A DNA stretch of 64,000 nucleotides from Cyanoderma ruficeps (taxonomy: Eukaryota; Chordata; Aves; Passeriformes; Timaliidae). This document shows, in pieces, positions 23,001 through 36,170 of this stretch (position 1 is its first letter; the number at the start of each line of letters is the position of its first letter). The notes beneath the pieces were generated by a model. It saw only the letters and a list, made by a program, of their open reading frames with translations. It did not search any database and was not told where the DNA came from. Location: assembly GCA_008694505.1 (NCBI GenBank), contig VZDJ01000049.1, positions 3,563,932 through 3,627,931 on the forward strand, in the 5' to 3' direction. A program made the position numbers and the translations under genes.

Positions 23001-24960
23001 TCACAAGGAGTTTCACACAGAATCTGTAGCACAACCTCCTTTTATTTTCCCTTGGCATTCACGCTTGAATCCTTTCTTTGGCAAAGATTTTTTTTTTTTC
23101 CTTTATCTGCTCCTTGGACTGTGTCTCTCTTTCTCTCTTTTTACATTCCTCTTTTGCCTCTTTCTTTATCACACCCGACGGAATCTCTGGGTTCACTTTT
23201 AAAGCCGTTTGCAGCCTCTCTTTGCCTTCACCCTTATCTCAGGATCCAAAGCCAGCCCCGTGTCTGATGCCAGCCCCTATCTCCCACCTCTTAATGTGAT
23301 GAACAAACAACTCTCAGCTTTCCCCTCGTCACTGGGGAAAAGATTCTCTGTGCTCACCACAGAGCCACAGCTTGGCTCTCTTTCAAATTCCGCTTTTTTT
23401 AAAACAAAATTCTCTTCTAAATCTCTGTTTTCTTACCACTCCTTCAGAACGCCTGTGTGAATCTGCTGAGAGAGAACACTGCCATGTGATGTGTGCTTAG
23501 CACAACCCTGCTCTTTATTTCTGCTCTTCTTTTTTTATTCTTCCTATCAGAGAAATTGTGTTGTGGAGGGTTAATTTATTTTTTTTTATTATTATTATTT
23601 TGGTTGCATATGCAGGTCATCCAAAACAAGTCATAAATTAATATTGGATCTGTAAAACTGTCTCTTGTCTTGACAGGGAAAGGGTTGAGATCAATTCTGA
23701 AAAATTGAGGAAAGATATATTTTGACAGGTTTTGAATTTATTTTTTTAAGTGACAGCTCTTGCAATACATTTTTTTTTTAATGCAAGTGTAACAACGGGG
23801 AAACAAAATCAAATCATGTTTCAAACTGAATGATGTGTGCTTGGAACTAAATGCTCTGAGTTTGGGCCTCATTTAAGGGTAAGAGAAGTTCTTTGGCCTT
23901 TAGGAGATGGAAGGAGAACCTTCCCTCTGATTAGAGTGGAAAACTTGTGGGAATTGTACACATTTGATACAAATTTTTTGTCTGCCAGCCCTCAAGCTAC
24001 TGGAAAAGGGAAAATAGGATGTTTCTATGGAATTGTAGACCTTGATGAGATTTTAAAATATCCTGTGTTCTGTATTTTTTCTCCATCAGGGTCAAGTATA
24101 TTTTCAGGATCCGTCAGACTCTGCAGCTTCCAAAGTCACTTTGGGAAAGTCTGGGAAGGTATTTCTTGTTACCTAAAGTGATTTTTCTTGCCTCAGTTTA
24201 AATCCCTTTGTTTGTCACAGACAGAACCCTTGACCAGTATCTGACTTTTTCCTCAGGCTTCACGGCCACATTTGTCCTCTAAGGAAAGTTGGGATGTAGT
24301 TTTGAGGCTTCTGAGCCTCATCAGAAGTTCCTATGAATGTTTTTTTTTCTGGTCTTCCTTCATCTTTGAGCTCGTGTGAGACTCCACTCTCTCTTTCCTG
24401 CTCTGAAGACATAAACACACTCGAAATAATGTTCAGCTTTACAGAAACATCCCTGTCTTCACTGAACTCTAAAGCTTTCATGAGAAGAACAAAAATAAAG
24501 ATAAAAATTTGATCTCAATATGCAAAACCAAGGACATTTCCAAGCCCTGCACTGCTGGATGGGGAGGATTTCACAGAGGATAAGAGTTTCTGCAGCAGGA
24601 CAAATGGGTGATTGAATAATTAGTGAGGAATTCAATCACTGCGTGGATTCTCAGTGGGCCTTAATTACACTCTTCATGCATGATCCCGCAAGCCTCACGC
24701 AAGTGAATTTTCATTAAAGCCAAAGAGAGGTTTTTATTGCCTGAGAATTGCAAATTTAGGCTGTTGGCATATTTGGATTTGCCTGTTTATTTTGTGTGGT
24801 TTGGATGGATACCCAATACTGGGCTTTTTTTTAAGCTCTGTATTTTAAACACCCGGCTCTGCCCAATTTCTCCGTGGTGAGAAAGGACAAAGCTGCGCTT
24901 TGCAGAACAGTGAGGTGGAAGGAAATAAATAAATTCTGCTAAGCATTAGACTTTGTGCCT
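20070..24960. other. Unique noncoding DNA
   Basis: Mostly AT-rich. A 25-base tandem duplication (CTGTG-ending units at 22001-22025 and 22026-22050) is present. 22860-23460 is pyrimidine-rich with a long T run at about 23088-23099. Open frames there (22845-23299) overlap in all three + frames because stop codons are rare in pyrimidine-rich DNA. No gene recognised. Confidence 0.45.
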
Positions 24961-25034
24961 GCAGAAAACAAAACAAAACAAAACAAAAAACCCAAACAAA
25001 CAAACAAACAAAACCTCAAAAAAACCCCAAACCA
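24961..25034. repeat. A/C-rich simple repeat (AAAAC)n and (CAAA)n
   Basis: About 70 bases of AAAAC and then CAAA units, ending CCCCAAACC, with almost no G or T on this strand. Confidence 0.9.
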
Positions 25035-25606
25035 AGATATCAAGTTGGAAGTATATGGTTTCCTATTTTTCCAGCAAATTCCTCTGATGGACAGAGGCAG
25101 TAAAGCAGCTGCAAGAAAATAACGGGCAAGATTCTGCATGGATCTAAAGGCAATAAAATCCTAATAGAGAGCTAAATCAGGTTGCAGGGCTGGAGCAAAA
25201 CGTGTATATTGTTGGAAAGTTCTTGCTGGTGTTGATCCAGGAGCCCTGAAGCAGTGGCAAATCTTGGTAAATATTCATCCCCAAAGGGAAGCACAAGTTC
25301 CCTGCCATGAATATCTGAACCGGCTGACAAGATTCCTTTGCAGCCTTATATAAAGCTGGGGAAACACTTTATATTTTGGAAAATATATTTTCTAAGGTAC
25401 TATACTAAACCCCTCGACTTTTCTGTGTTGTAGCACAGCCTCATTTTTGTTTTCTGTCACAGTGTAAAAGTGGCTTTATTTTCTTAAAATGCTGAGGAAA
25501 AAAAATTATCAAAATTGCACCGTCTTCACTCTCCCTAGTGGCAATGGGGGATGTTCTAAATAATCTCTACACAAGTAGGAAAGCTTGTCTGAGGGAGATG
25601 ACTTTT
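25035..25606. other. Unique noncoding DNA
   Basis: No gene or repeat recognised. Confidence 0.45.
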
Positions 25607-25769
25607 TTAGACTGAATTTCCAAGTGTTCAGGCTCTGGGGTTGCAGGGTGTGCAGTCAGGACTGGAGAGGAAGGGTTAGGTCTGAGTGAGATGTTTCTGT
25701 TTCAGGTTTCTAATTTAGACATTCCACTTCTCAGCAGTGACAGATGACATTGAAATTCGTGGTGGTCTG
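25607..25769 (+). repeat. Unclassified dispersed repeat, copy B
   Basis: Direct-orientation copy of 19894-20069, 5.7 kb away and 163 bases long. It lacks 13 bases found in copy A and diverges gradually toward its 3' end (GACATTGAAATTCGTGGTGG against GACATTGCAGTTTGTGGTGG). Confidence 0.9.
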
Positions 25770-27179
25770 GTTAGAGTTCGCTGCCTGTTCCAGGGAATGA
25801 ACTGCACAACCTGCAGCATTTGCAATGGAAATACTTTGGAAATTATTCACATAAATAAGATTTGAATAATTGTGGATAATTGAATGCGCTCGGCAGGGCT
25901 GTGATCAGAATTGGGGAATTTGGGAAGGAGAGGAAGAGGGGGAAGGTTTGTCTGTGAGACGTGTGACCCTCACAGAGCTTTTGCCTCATGGGAATGATCC
26001 CAAGAAAAGTGTCTGGCCAGGTAAAGTGCAGGTATTGGTCACACAGGCCTGTGGTTCGGGATTCTGCTCTGCTGGAAGAACGTGGTTCTGCTTTTGTGCC
26101 AGTGTCTGGGGCTTGGCAAAACGCTTTTGTTCCCCCAAGTTGTGAGATTCCCCCTCACTTTCTGAGAAAAAAAGGTCTCATGTGAGGAGGGGATAAATTT
26201 CCTGTGTTCATTTTTAATTGATTTTCAGGCTAGATCTTAGAGAACAACAGGACAAATGTTTCTTATGTACCGAGAAGAAAATACTTTTTTTTTTTTTAAC
26301 TATTAGATCAAACATCAAAGGAGAGGATAAAACCTTGATGTTTCTTTTTTGTGTGTTTTATGTTATTTTTCTGATCTTTGGGAAGGCTTTTGTGAGGACA
26401 CAGTTGCCTCTATCCCAGAACTCTGACATTCCCTAGGCTGCCACGAGTGGTTGTACACAGATATTTAAACCACAGGGCTCCAGGCACAAATGGAAATTCC
26501 AAACGGTGCGCAGCAAAACTTGACTTCTTTCTTGTTCCAACTACTCCTTGAAAAGACTGGAAGGAGGTGTCTGATTTTGCTCACTGGTCTCTCTTGAGGT
26601 TTGTTCATTAATCCAGCTCTTGTAAAATCTCAGGAGATACTTGGCTCTGACTGAAACCTTGTAGAGTATTTACCCACTCCTGGAAAAGGTCCTGATCCAG
26701 TGTTAGATCAGGCTTGCTCTGACAGATCTGCTTTATTTGTGGTTACAGCCATTGACAATTACTTTGGTAACTATAACTACAGACTAATTAGGAAAAAGCA
26801 CCATTTAAATGCTAAATAGATAAGGGAACTAGAATTCTTTTAGCTTGTCAAATTGATCCATTAAATCTCTGTGTGTTGTACCTGTAATTTCAAAGCTCCA
26901 ATTATCATACACTTAGCGAAAGGAGTGATAAGGTTTTCTGGAGCAGAAAGTGATAAGAGATAAAAGTGAAAAGTTGCCTAATAATAACTTTCACTAAAAG
27001 CTATCAACAGCAAATGTGTACCTCTGATAAGAACCAGAAGGCAAGAACTTTAAATGCTGATATCTGCAAGCAAACAAAGTGTGAGGGGAGAGCAGGAGCT
27101 GGGAGGAAACGTCACCACGTTGTTCAGGCAGGATTTCAAACAATGTCCTGGGAGCTCCATGAAATCCAGACACCTGGAG
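25770..27179. other. Unique noncoding DNA
   Basis: No exon or repeat recognised. 26700-27000 is AT-rich with many TAAT and ATTA words. Confidence 0.4.
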
Positions 27180-27656
27180 AAGTTTAGTGTCCACTGGCTG
27201 ACAGGTAAAAGGATTATAAAAAGGCCTCATAAAATCGGGCCTGCTCTGCTAAATTGCCAGAGTTAGAAGTTCTTAGCACTTAGAACTCCTAAGTTCTTCT
27301 TAGAAGAACTTTGTCACTTCTTCTAAGCAATTTTCAAGTTCCCACATGAAAAAAATCTTGGTATGAAAACTTGTTAGCATAACAACCTATTCTTGAGTTA
27401 AAAAACAAATGTACCTGCAATAACAAGGGATTTGTCCCAGGAGAACCAGTGAAGAAAAGATGTAAACAACCCAAGAACAGACGGATTCGATGGACAAGTA
27501 GAATACTTTTACTAACCAATAGAGTAATTGACAAGAAACCCATTAACCAGCTAAAGTTGCACTCAAGGTCTGTAAAAACTGTGTAAAATGAATTGTGAAA
27601 ATAAAGAACTGGCTTTTCCCACATGAAGAAAATGGAGTCTCAGCTAACTTATTACA
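27180..27656 (+). mobile_element. Probable LTR segment
   Basis: A TATAAAAA box at 27216 and AATAAAG at 27600-27606 are followed by a CTGGCTTTTCCCACATGA and GTCTCAGCTAACTTATTACA end, a layout typical of retroviral U3-R-U5. The 3' end is put at TTACA (27656). The 5' end is not clear: a TGTTAG at 27372 is one option and would give a 285-base LTR. There is no second copy in this window, so the call rests on layout and on similarity to songbird LTR ends as I remember them. Confidence 0.4.
27291..27311. repeat. Perfect inverted repeat, 10 bp arms
   Basis: AAGTTCTTCT, one T, then AGAAGAACTT. Further imperfect TTCTTAG/CTAAG words on both sides (27262-27330) could extend the fold. Confidence 0.85.
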
Positions 27657-30600
27657 ATATTCCGTGTGATGCAGGAGAGAGTCATCTGCCAGAAGGCCAG
27701 CAGAGGATGGAGGATCTGGGGCCATTCCTGGTTGTCTGTGGGATCGGTTTTGGCTGTGACCATCCCTGGAGAACAGGCAGCAGCTCCCAGGGGTGCCCAG
27801 AGGTTCTTCTGAAAATTGTGTTGTCTCACATCTTCTCTTGAAAATCTTTGAGGGTAAGATGGAGAGGAATGACCAAAATGCAGATGGTCATTCAGGCCCT
27901 GGTGAAGACTGGAGTTTATGCAGAGGGGAGGAGAATTGGGGGTGTTTCTATTTCTAATCTACAACGGGGGGAAGCTGAATAAAGTCTGTCCTGTCTCAGT
28001 GTTTTTCTGTTGATCCGAATCTTTGAAACGAGAGCAAGAGAGGCTTTTAAAAAGCCTGGAATCAATTTTTGAAAGAGTTTAAAGGTGAGAGATTGTGTGA
28101 GGGACAAATAATTTTGAGAAAAGGAGAAGAAGGCTGGCCTTAAGAAATGGTGAGATGGAAAGGATTGTTCTTGTTAAGCAGAACTTTCCTGGCAGGAAAA
28201 CAATGCAGGACTGGCAGCTGTTTGTGAGAAGGGGGAAAGAAGAAAAGAATCATTCTTTTTTGAGAGCCCAAGAGGCTTTATTTCATTGCGAAACCAATTC
28301 TTTGCAACATAATGGCAAGAGGGCATATGTATTCTAAATGGCACTTCAACCCCTCTTCAAAAAAAGTCATCAGTGTTAAAACACTCGTCCTGACTTTGTG
28401 GTGTTGCTTTCTTTCTTTCTTTGTCTGTTGTTGGATTGGAGATGCCAAGCCTAACTTCTGATTGGTTTTAGAGATACTGCTGGTGAAGTTTTGTGTAGAA
28501 AGGGAATGAAGCTGAAGTATTTTCAGCTCCTGGCAATAGGAAAAAAATGAGAAACACGCAAAAAAGGCGATCATTTTTGCTTTTAGAGTCCCTTTGGAAG
28601 TTGGACTTGAAATGAAGGAATGACTTTCATTTGAATGGTTGAGATGAAGCAATTAAAAGGTTTTGCCTTTAAGAAATAGAAATGTTTGTTCCAGGATGGG
28701 GGATGCTGATGTTCAGATGGTTGAAATACACCTTTAAAAACTCCTTAAGCTGAAGTGTATCCCCTGAACCAGTGGCAGCCACACATGACATGGGCTGGTA
28801 GGCAGTGGCAGGAGAAAGAGAACACTGGGGAAGAAGGAAGGAAGGAAAAATACGTGGTGATATTCCTGCGTTTTCAAGATGTATAAAGGAACCAACACAA
28901 GATTTCTTCAGGTTTTGTTTTGCAGAACCTTATTCTGAGAGGGGTTTATTTGCTGAACACTTTTAAATTTTGTGGTAAGGGTTAGGAAGGAGGCAGGAAG
29001 CGACACTGGCCTCCAGTCAATTAGAAAATTATCTGCCTTCATAATAGGACCACTTCAACAGCAGCAGCCCTAAAATTGTGCTTCAGTTGTCATAATATTT
29101 GTCTTTCTTATAAATATACCAATTTTTTTCACGGGCTATTAGTAGCAGTCTTGGTTAAGAATTATTCTTGATGCTGAAAACTGTGAAACCTCTAAATGTA
29201 GTTGTGTTTCCTTAAGTGGTGGGAAGATGTGGTTGTGTTGTGATTGTGTTTGACAGGCTGCTGATGTCCTGTCTGACAGGACAAAGAGGAATGACTCAGA
29301 TTTAAACATTTCATTACACTTTTCCCTGTGTCTTGGGACAATTGAACATCAAACTAATAAATATGGAATTGGAGTGCTGACAGAAGGCGTGGGTGGTGAG
29401 AACTGGCTGAATATTTTGGGCTGTGTGAATGTCACTTCAAAGAACTCTCCCAACAGTGAAAATTGTCCAAATCCACGCTCCCCAAAAAGCAGTTTGGTAC
29501 TGGGGAAAGGTGCAAGGGAGACCTGTTCCAGCATTGGCCTGACGGGGAGCTTTTCACATGAAATAATCTCACTGAGCTTCAGTGTGAGCAGAAATAACCA
29601 AGCAACATCTTTTTGCCTGCTGAAAGAGCACAAGTCATTCCTTTTGGTGGTTGTAAAATAAGGATTTTCGGTGTTTCCTTCCTCACTGTGGGGCTCAACA
29701 CCTCAAACCTTTGAGTGATTTATCTGCACCAGTGACTCTGTGCTGCTGGTTCGTGGGATCTGTGAGTGCTGACAGCTCTTCCATCTGCAGGAAACCATTT
29801 GTTTCTTTCTGTTTAGAGATTCTGAGGGATAAAATGCAAGAACTTTGTAATAACAATGACAACACCTGAGAGGCCACAAGTATCACTGGGGGTGCAGGTT
29901 TTTATTAGCTAACCTGTTAAGTGGGAATTAAATGCTAAACACTGCATCAAAGGTCTGCAGTGACACCTGCAACAAACACTGGCAGGATAAAATAATCCAT
30001 CCTGACCAATTTTAAAATTAAAGCAGCTTAGATTTAAATCTAAGCCCTTTGCACTTTTTTGAGCAACACCTTTTTTTTTTTTTTTGGGAATATTGACCAC
30101 ACAAAGAGGTTTCTCCAGGGAAATCAAAGATTCTTGGGAGGCTACAAAATCCCTTCTCCAAGCTGCAGGAGGAGAGCCCCAGCCCACTGCGTCATGCTGA
30201 ATGTTCCCAGCAGGAAGAGAAAGCCAGGGAGGGACCTGAGCTGAGATGATGGATTCCCCCTTCACCTGCTGCCTCCATCTCATTAGACTGCAGTGATTAA
30301 GGAGTTATCAAAATTTAATCCTTCAAAATGACTGCACAAAAGCAACTTCTCCTCCCGGGGAGGCGTCGTTAGAGGCCGTCACTCACTCACCTACACGGAA
30401 CTCTTCCCACAAATCTCTTCCTCTGGCCACTCCCTCCCCAACCTGCACACTCAGCCCTTAAATTTATGAGCAAGTGGTGAAACCTTTAAGCCAGCAAGAG
30501 CCACTCCTGAGGATAAATATGGGCTCTAAATTATTTCAGCCCGTGGGGCGTATTGGTTATTAAACTTCGCCTGGTGCGAGGGGGCAGATGGATGTGCTGT

Positions 30601-33600
30601 GTCATTGCCAGCTGCATTAATTGCACGGTAAAGATTTTCAATTATTTAGGTAGAAATATGGATTGGAATTATACCAGGATTATTCAGGTGACTCTGACAA
30701 GCTGCAGCTTGAGGAGATGTATGGGAACAAATTGGGTGCAGCTCAGTTTGATCAGGCATTGACTGTTGTCACCTTGCCGCTGTTTTCTTTCTCTCTCCCT
30801 TCTGTGCACTCTGTGCAGATCAGATCAGTCCAGGAGAACATGAGCTGGTGCTAAAACAATTAATTCCCAGCATTTTTCCATCAGTATATCTGTGAAATTG
30901 TCCTGTTCCCAACCCTCATTACTCAAGAGCCCAAAGCCACTTGCAGAAAGGTGACAGCTTTAGTTAGAGTCTGTTTATCTTGGATTCAACCCATGGCAAT
31001 GTTTCCTGAGCTGTTTCCCTGTATAAAACCCCCTGACATGAAAAAGCACCTTTGGAGGGTGGTGGCTGGGCTGAGGATCAGGTTCTGTGGGTGCTGGACA
31101 TCATTGTTTGCTCGTGGAACTCTCTCTGCATGAAATTGCAGGAGCAAAGGGATGAAAATTGGGGCCAAAACAAAAAAAAAAATCGTTGGAGCCTCTAATT
31201 CATCAAGTTTTCCTGCAGTTGACATAACATGGGTTTTGTTTTCTGGGTAGGGATAGGTCCTGTGAATTGTGACAGAGTGCCTGGCAAAATTCAGCTGTGC
31301 AGTGTGGGTGCTGATAAGGTCGGCAGTCTGTGGGGAGGGGGATCCTTCAGGACCTGTGTCTGGATATAACATTTTCCCCAAGCCCCTTCATGTAAGAAGT
31401 TGAGAAACTTCGTGCAGAAATCCAGAAGTAAACAAAAATCACAGCACAGGGAAGTCTGAACTGATGGAAATCAGTTTAAAGTTATTAACTGCCTGATATG
31501 CTGCTGCTTTTACTCCAGCTTATACCCCAGTATAAAAAAATCCAAATTTTTGTGGTCATTTTTGTATATGCACCGTCTCCATGTTCTCACAGATCAGTCT
31601 AAAGGAAAAATAAACAATTGCATAATGCATATCATTTGAGTTTAGAGGGAGTTATTGAATTAAAAAATAATCAATCTGCAATCCGTCTTCCATCAGAGAC
31701 TTGGTAGAGCAGCTCATTCTTCTGCATCAGGCAGGAAGGGTCATACCTCTGCTTTTATAGGGATTATTTACTTCCTGAATGTTTTATTTAGCTCTTAATT
31801 TCCAGTATATTAGCATGTCCCCTTGGCTGCCTCTGTGAGTTACCTGTGTCAGAGGGTTAGGGCCGGAGCACATAAATGTTAATTTAGGAGGTGCAGTAGC
31901 TTTTGCAGCACTGAGCTTACACATCAAAAGTTTCTAATACAATTTTCAGAGGTTGGAAGCGTGTGAAAGATGCAGGAGTTAAGGGCTCAGGGTAGAAATG
32001 GCTGGGGGATAACTGGAGGATACAAAAACACTGGTACTGTGGTATGGTTTTGACCTGGTAGGGATGGGAAAAACCCTCCCCACATTCATTACCCTATGTC
32101 AGCTTACACTAGGAAATGTAAATTATAGCAGAGATGCAAACAGGGGGAATGGAGTTCATTCTGTTCTTAATCTCTCACCAGAAAACCAGCTCTAAGCAGC
32201 CTGCACAGGTTTTCATAAGCAGTGGGAGGTGACAAACACTGGGGCAGCAATAGTAACCTCTGCAACAGGATGTGAGAGGTGATGAGTTTATTTCCAGGCA
32301 GGCTCTACGTGGTCTCTCTGTATCACACAGTGCTTTGTTCTTCTTCTTCTCATTGATTGCACTTATTGGTGGTGCAGGTTTAAGTGACCATCAGGACAAG
32401 GTGCCCTGGTCCTGCCACTGACCACGTTCAGATCCATGGAGACACACTCAGACCAGTGCAGTTCACCCGCTGCAGCTGCAAAGAGGGAGAGTTTTACTGA
32501 TTTATTCATAAATCCCTTTAATGCTGCTCTGGGAGCAGAGGGGACCTTTGGCCACGAGTGCAAACAGCATTGCACAGCACTCTGCACCGGTGTGTAAACT
32601 CTCACCTGCTGCAGTGCAATTCCACACACACAACAAAGGTTCCTAAATAAGGAAAAGAGTTTCAGTTTACCTCTGAAGATATAAGGAAGATGAGCTAGAA
32701 AGTTCTGTTCCCTTCTTACAGTGGTTGGCTCACACAGGGGCACCTATTGGATCTTTTTTGGGATGTTTCTCAAGACTTGTGGCTGTTTTTATAGGGCAGC
32801 CAGCCAAATTATCCCTCCTTGATCGTTGTATACCCAAGAATGCGCTCAGAGTTGCTCAGTGCTTTTTGGGGTGTCTTAGCCAGGTGTAAAGGGCCGGATT
32901 TGTTTTTGTACCATTTGTTATTTTATCATTTATTAAAATATTTTTTTATTATTATTTTTTGATTTTCAAAGCACACCTAATCAGACATCTTGAAACTATT
33001 CTAGGCCGTTCTGAGGAGTGCTGGACACCCTCAGAACCTGACATACCTTGGTGAGGCTCACTGCACCCTGGCCTCAGGTAAGGTTGTATCATCCCTTAGA
33101 GAAGTGGAGCTTGTGGAGCCTCCAAAGGTTGATATTTTCTGCTTGTGGTGGGAGTGAAACAATTACAAGAGGTGGCCAAGCTGGCCACCCAGAGGTTTGT
33201 GCAGCATCAACGCTGGGATTTTCTGCAGGTTGACTACTTGTAACTTGTTTTTCTCTGGCCAAACCCCAGGATGTTGCTGTGAACTGGGTGTCCGGATGAT
33301 CTCGGCTGCAGAATGAGAACTGCAGCTCTTCTGAGCAATAAGGAGCTGCACAGAAGCAGGAGTGGTAATGACAGCATGAATATGCAAGCAGCGCTCACTG
33401 CCAGCATCATCAGCACAGATGTTCTCCTGCATCTGGGGCCCACACACGCTTCATCCCTTCTGCACGTGTTCCCACTCAACCAGCTACTCTGAATATCCCC
33501 ACCCGATGGGGGATGGCTGACTGTTCAGCCTTTGTCATTTTCTCCTCAAGTTTTCTCTGGTAACATCTGTGTGCAGCCATTACAGGCCTGGCTCTGGCTC

Positions 33601-34152
33601 CGTGTTGGGGCTGATTTCCTCTTCTGGTGGCAGCAACACTCTCATTTTCCATCCCATTGAACACGGAAAATAAAGCAACTGGTGCTGTCAGACGCCATCA
33701 GGCTGCACTTATCCCACCCAACCCTGGAAATGCTTGATCCTCCTGTCACTTCTGGGATAAGTGTGGAGTTGATGGAAGCACCTCTTCCACCAGGACAGTT
33801 GGGCTGTGCTTCTGGGCATCACCCTACAGTCAGAACTTTCTCTCAGCTCTGAGTGTGTGACATACTCCACCATCCACCCAGCAGACTTTGCACCTTCCCT
33901 TCATTTTTGGTCGTATTAAAAAACCAAAAGAGTAACCAGCCTATTTCTCAAACGGTTACAGAGCCCTGCTGGGCTGTGGGCTTGGTAGAGTCAATCCCAT
34001 TTTTGGTAAGGAAGGCCTAGAACCCTGTTGTCTTGTTTTGAATGTTGGTGAGTGATTGATGTGTAAGGCAGTTACAAAAATCATCTGCTGCTTCTTCCAC
34101 ATTAAAGAGAGAGGGGAGTGTAATAACTGTCAGCTCAGCCTGCCTTTATCCT
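27657..34152. other. Unique noncoding DNA
   Basis: A long stretch without a supported gene. It holds a T run at about 30069-30083, GGAAG units near 28830-28846 and a CpG-containing patch at 30350-30380. At 33077/33078 CCTGGCCTCAG abuts GTAAGG, a weaker splice-pair candidate. Frames at 30951-31381, 32363-32743 and 33163-33479 show no domain. 32160-32760 has some antisense LTR-like wording, but I could not fix ends or a second copy. Confidence 0.4.
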
Positions 34153-34236
34153 GCCCATATTTGAGTTTTCACCAGCCCATATTTGAGTGTTCACCTGCCC
34201 ATATTTGAGTTTTCACCAGCCCATATTTGAGTTTTC
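34153..34236. repeat. 22 bp tandem repeat, about 3.8 units
   Basis: GCCCATATTTGAGTTTTCAC units start at 34153, 34175, 34197 and 34219 with one or two changes each. The last is shortened (TTTTCCAGC). The array lies directly upstream of the antisense CR1 fragment. Confidence 0.9.
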
Positions 34237-34259
34237 CAGCACCTGCAGTCACATTACAG

Positions 34260-34415
34260 AAGTCTGTGAAAGCACAGAACGGTTTGGGTGGGAAAGGCCA
34301 TCTCAGATCATCTCATTCCATTCCCCTTGCCATGGACAGGGACCTTTCCACCAGACCAGGCTGCTCCAAGCCTTGCCCAACCTGGCCTTGAATGCTCCCA
34401 GTGGAGTTGATAAGG
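34260..34415 (-). mobile_element. CR1 LINE 3' end fragment, antisense
   Basis: GGTTTGGGTGGGAAAGGCC, GATCATCTCATTCC, CCCTTGCCATGGACAGGGAC, CCAGACCAGGCTGCTC and CCAACCTGGCCTTGAATGC form the reverse complement of the common bird CR1 3' region. Only the 3' untranslated part remains; no reverse transcriptase frame is present. Confidence 0.85.
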
Positions 34416-36170
34416 CACGTGCAAGTTCTGACAATAAACACAGGGTTTGCAGCGTTCCCTCGGATGTTCACCATGGTTCTTCCTCTTGGGAAACACAGAA
34501 ATCACTGAAATGAAGGAACAAACAGCCTTGTGAGTTCCCAGCTCCTAGGAGCAGGATTGGGATGAGGTTGTTAAGAACATATTGCAGTTTAGTTATCAAA
34601 TGTGTTTGCAGGAGTTGGGTTGTCCCTGGCTTGCTCGTTAGTGGTGTGTGCTTCCCGTGAGCAATAATTGAGATTAAACATCCTCCGGGGAAGGAAGTAA
34701 TTTATTTTGTAGTAAACTGATATCTGTTGATATTTTAACGTTTTCTTACATTATTTATCGGTAGATTTGCATCCATGAACTGGAAAATATAATCTTTTAT
34801 TGGGTAAGAAAAGTAATTTAATGTTAAAATTAAATAAAATATTAATTACATATGAAAAGGCTTATGTAGCACAGGCCACGTACTATATATTATTACAAAT
34901 TGTTCATGCTGAATAAATTGCTTTGCAGAGGAAATGGGAATACATTAGCAGAAAATAGAAGCACTGGAAGGTGGCTGTTCACTTTCCTGGATTGGTTGGT
35001 ATGACTGAGCAGGCTGCACACGTGGTTACATCTCCTGAAGACAGGAAAGCAGGAGAGAAATGGGGGGATGGCAGCGGTCTGTCCTTGGGCCTGGAAAGGC
35101 TCTGCTGGCTGAAAGCTCCCTGGCTGCAAGGCAGGAGAATTCTGCTCTGTGGAATTGGTTTGTGTTTCCTTTCCCTCTCCTGTCTGAGAACCTGCAGCTG
35201 GGAAATCTGGGGCTCCCCCACCTCGCTTTTCCAGTTCATCAAAACCCTAATGATTCAAGGAATGGTGTAATTGAGCAAAGAGCTGGATTAAAGTTGTGAC
35301 AATTCATTTAGGCCTTTAATTCATGTCAGGCAGAGGACAAGCTTGGCTGGCAATGGGGAGAATGGTTAAATGGTGATGGGGAAAACATTTCATTTCATCC
35401 ACAACATCAATATTCTCTATTAACACCAGATCTTGGTGCAGGCCTTCAGCACACAATTATTCCTGGATTGTACATTAATTTCTGTGATGAGTCTTGGCCT
35501 CATTTGGTGTTTTATGTGCTGAACCAACCCATATCTGAAGCAGGGAACTGCTTGCTTAGATGGATAATGTCCTGGCAGTGAAGGCAACACCTCTGAGGGT
35601 TGTTGGAATAATGTGCATGGCCTCTGGGGCTGGAAAACCTCCCCGAATCCCACGTCATGGCTTTGAACTCAGCACTGCTTTGGGTCAAGATGATTTATTC
35701 TGAGGAAACACTCTCACCTGCTGCACCCTGACCTTGGCAGAGCTGCTTCCACTGCACTGCACAGCCCCTCCTGCAGCACTGCTGGGAGGTCGCCTCCCTG
35801 CAGGATTTGTGACAAAGATGAAAGTTCTCTCCCAGCCTTTTTCCTGAGAGCTAAATCCACCACAAAAACAGGGCTTTCAAGACTTTTTCTAAGCACAGAA
35901 ATGTTGAGCACTCAGATAAATATCATACTTTATTTTTTTTCCCCTTGCAGCCACCTCAAAAGGCGTCTGTGTTTAATTCACAGCTACTCTGCACCCATTT
36001 GGGAGTGTCCTGCAACTCCCATCCCTTTTCTACAACCACTGTAATACTCAGCTAATTTGAGTAGTTTTTGTTCTCATGTAAACTGTGTGTTTCTGCGGGC
36101 CGGTTGTTGAGTGATTAATAATTAATACTTGTGTAATTTCACCTGAATATCTCCAATCTAGTGAGATTTT
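34416..36170. other. Unique noncoding DNA
   Basis: No gene recognised. 34690-34900 is very AT-rich. Frames at 34893-35299 occur on both strands over the same bases. Confidence 0.45.

Noticed and set aside
22845..23299. Overlapping hydrophobic frames as a membrane protein
   Set aside because: The DNA is pyrimidine-rich, which gives Leu/Phe/Ser-rich translations in all three frames without stops.
32363..32743. 126-codon minus-strand frame plus a minus-strand splice-like pair near 32670 as an exon
   Set aside because: The frame has no domain, and the acceptor-donor pair lies inside the frame. I could not link it to any other exon.
34153..34236. 22 bp repeats as a CRISPR array
   Set aside because: Units are contiguous with no unique spacers, and the genomic context is vertebrate.
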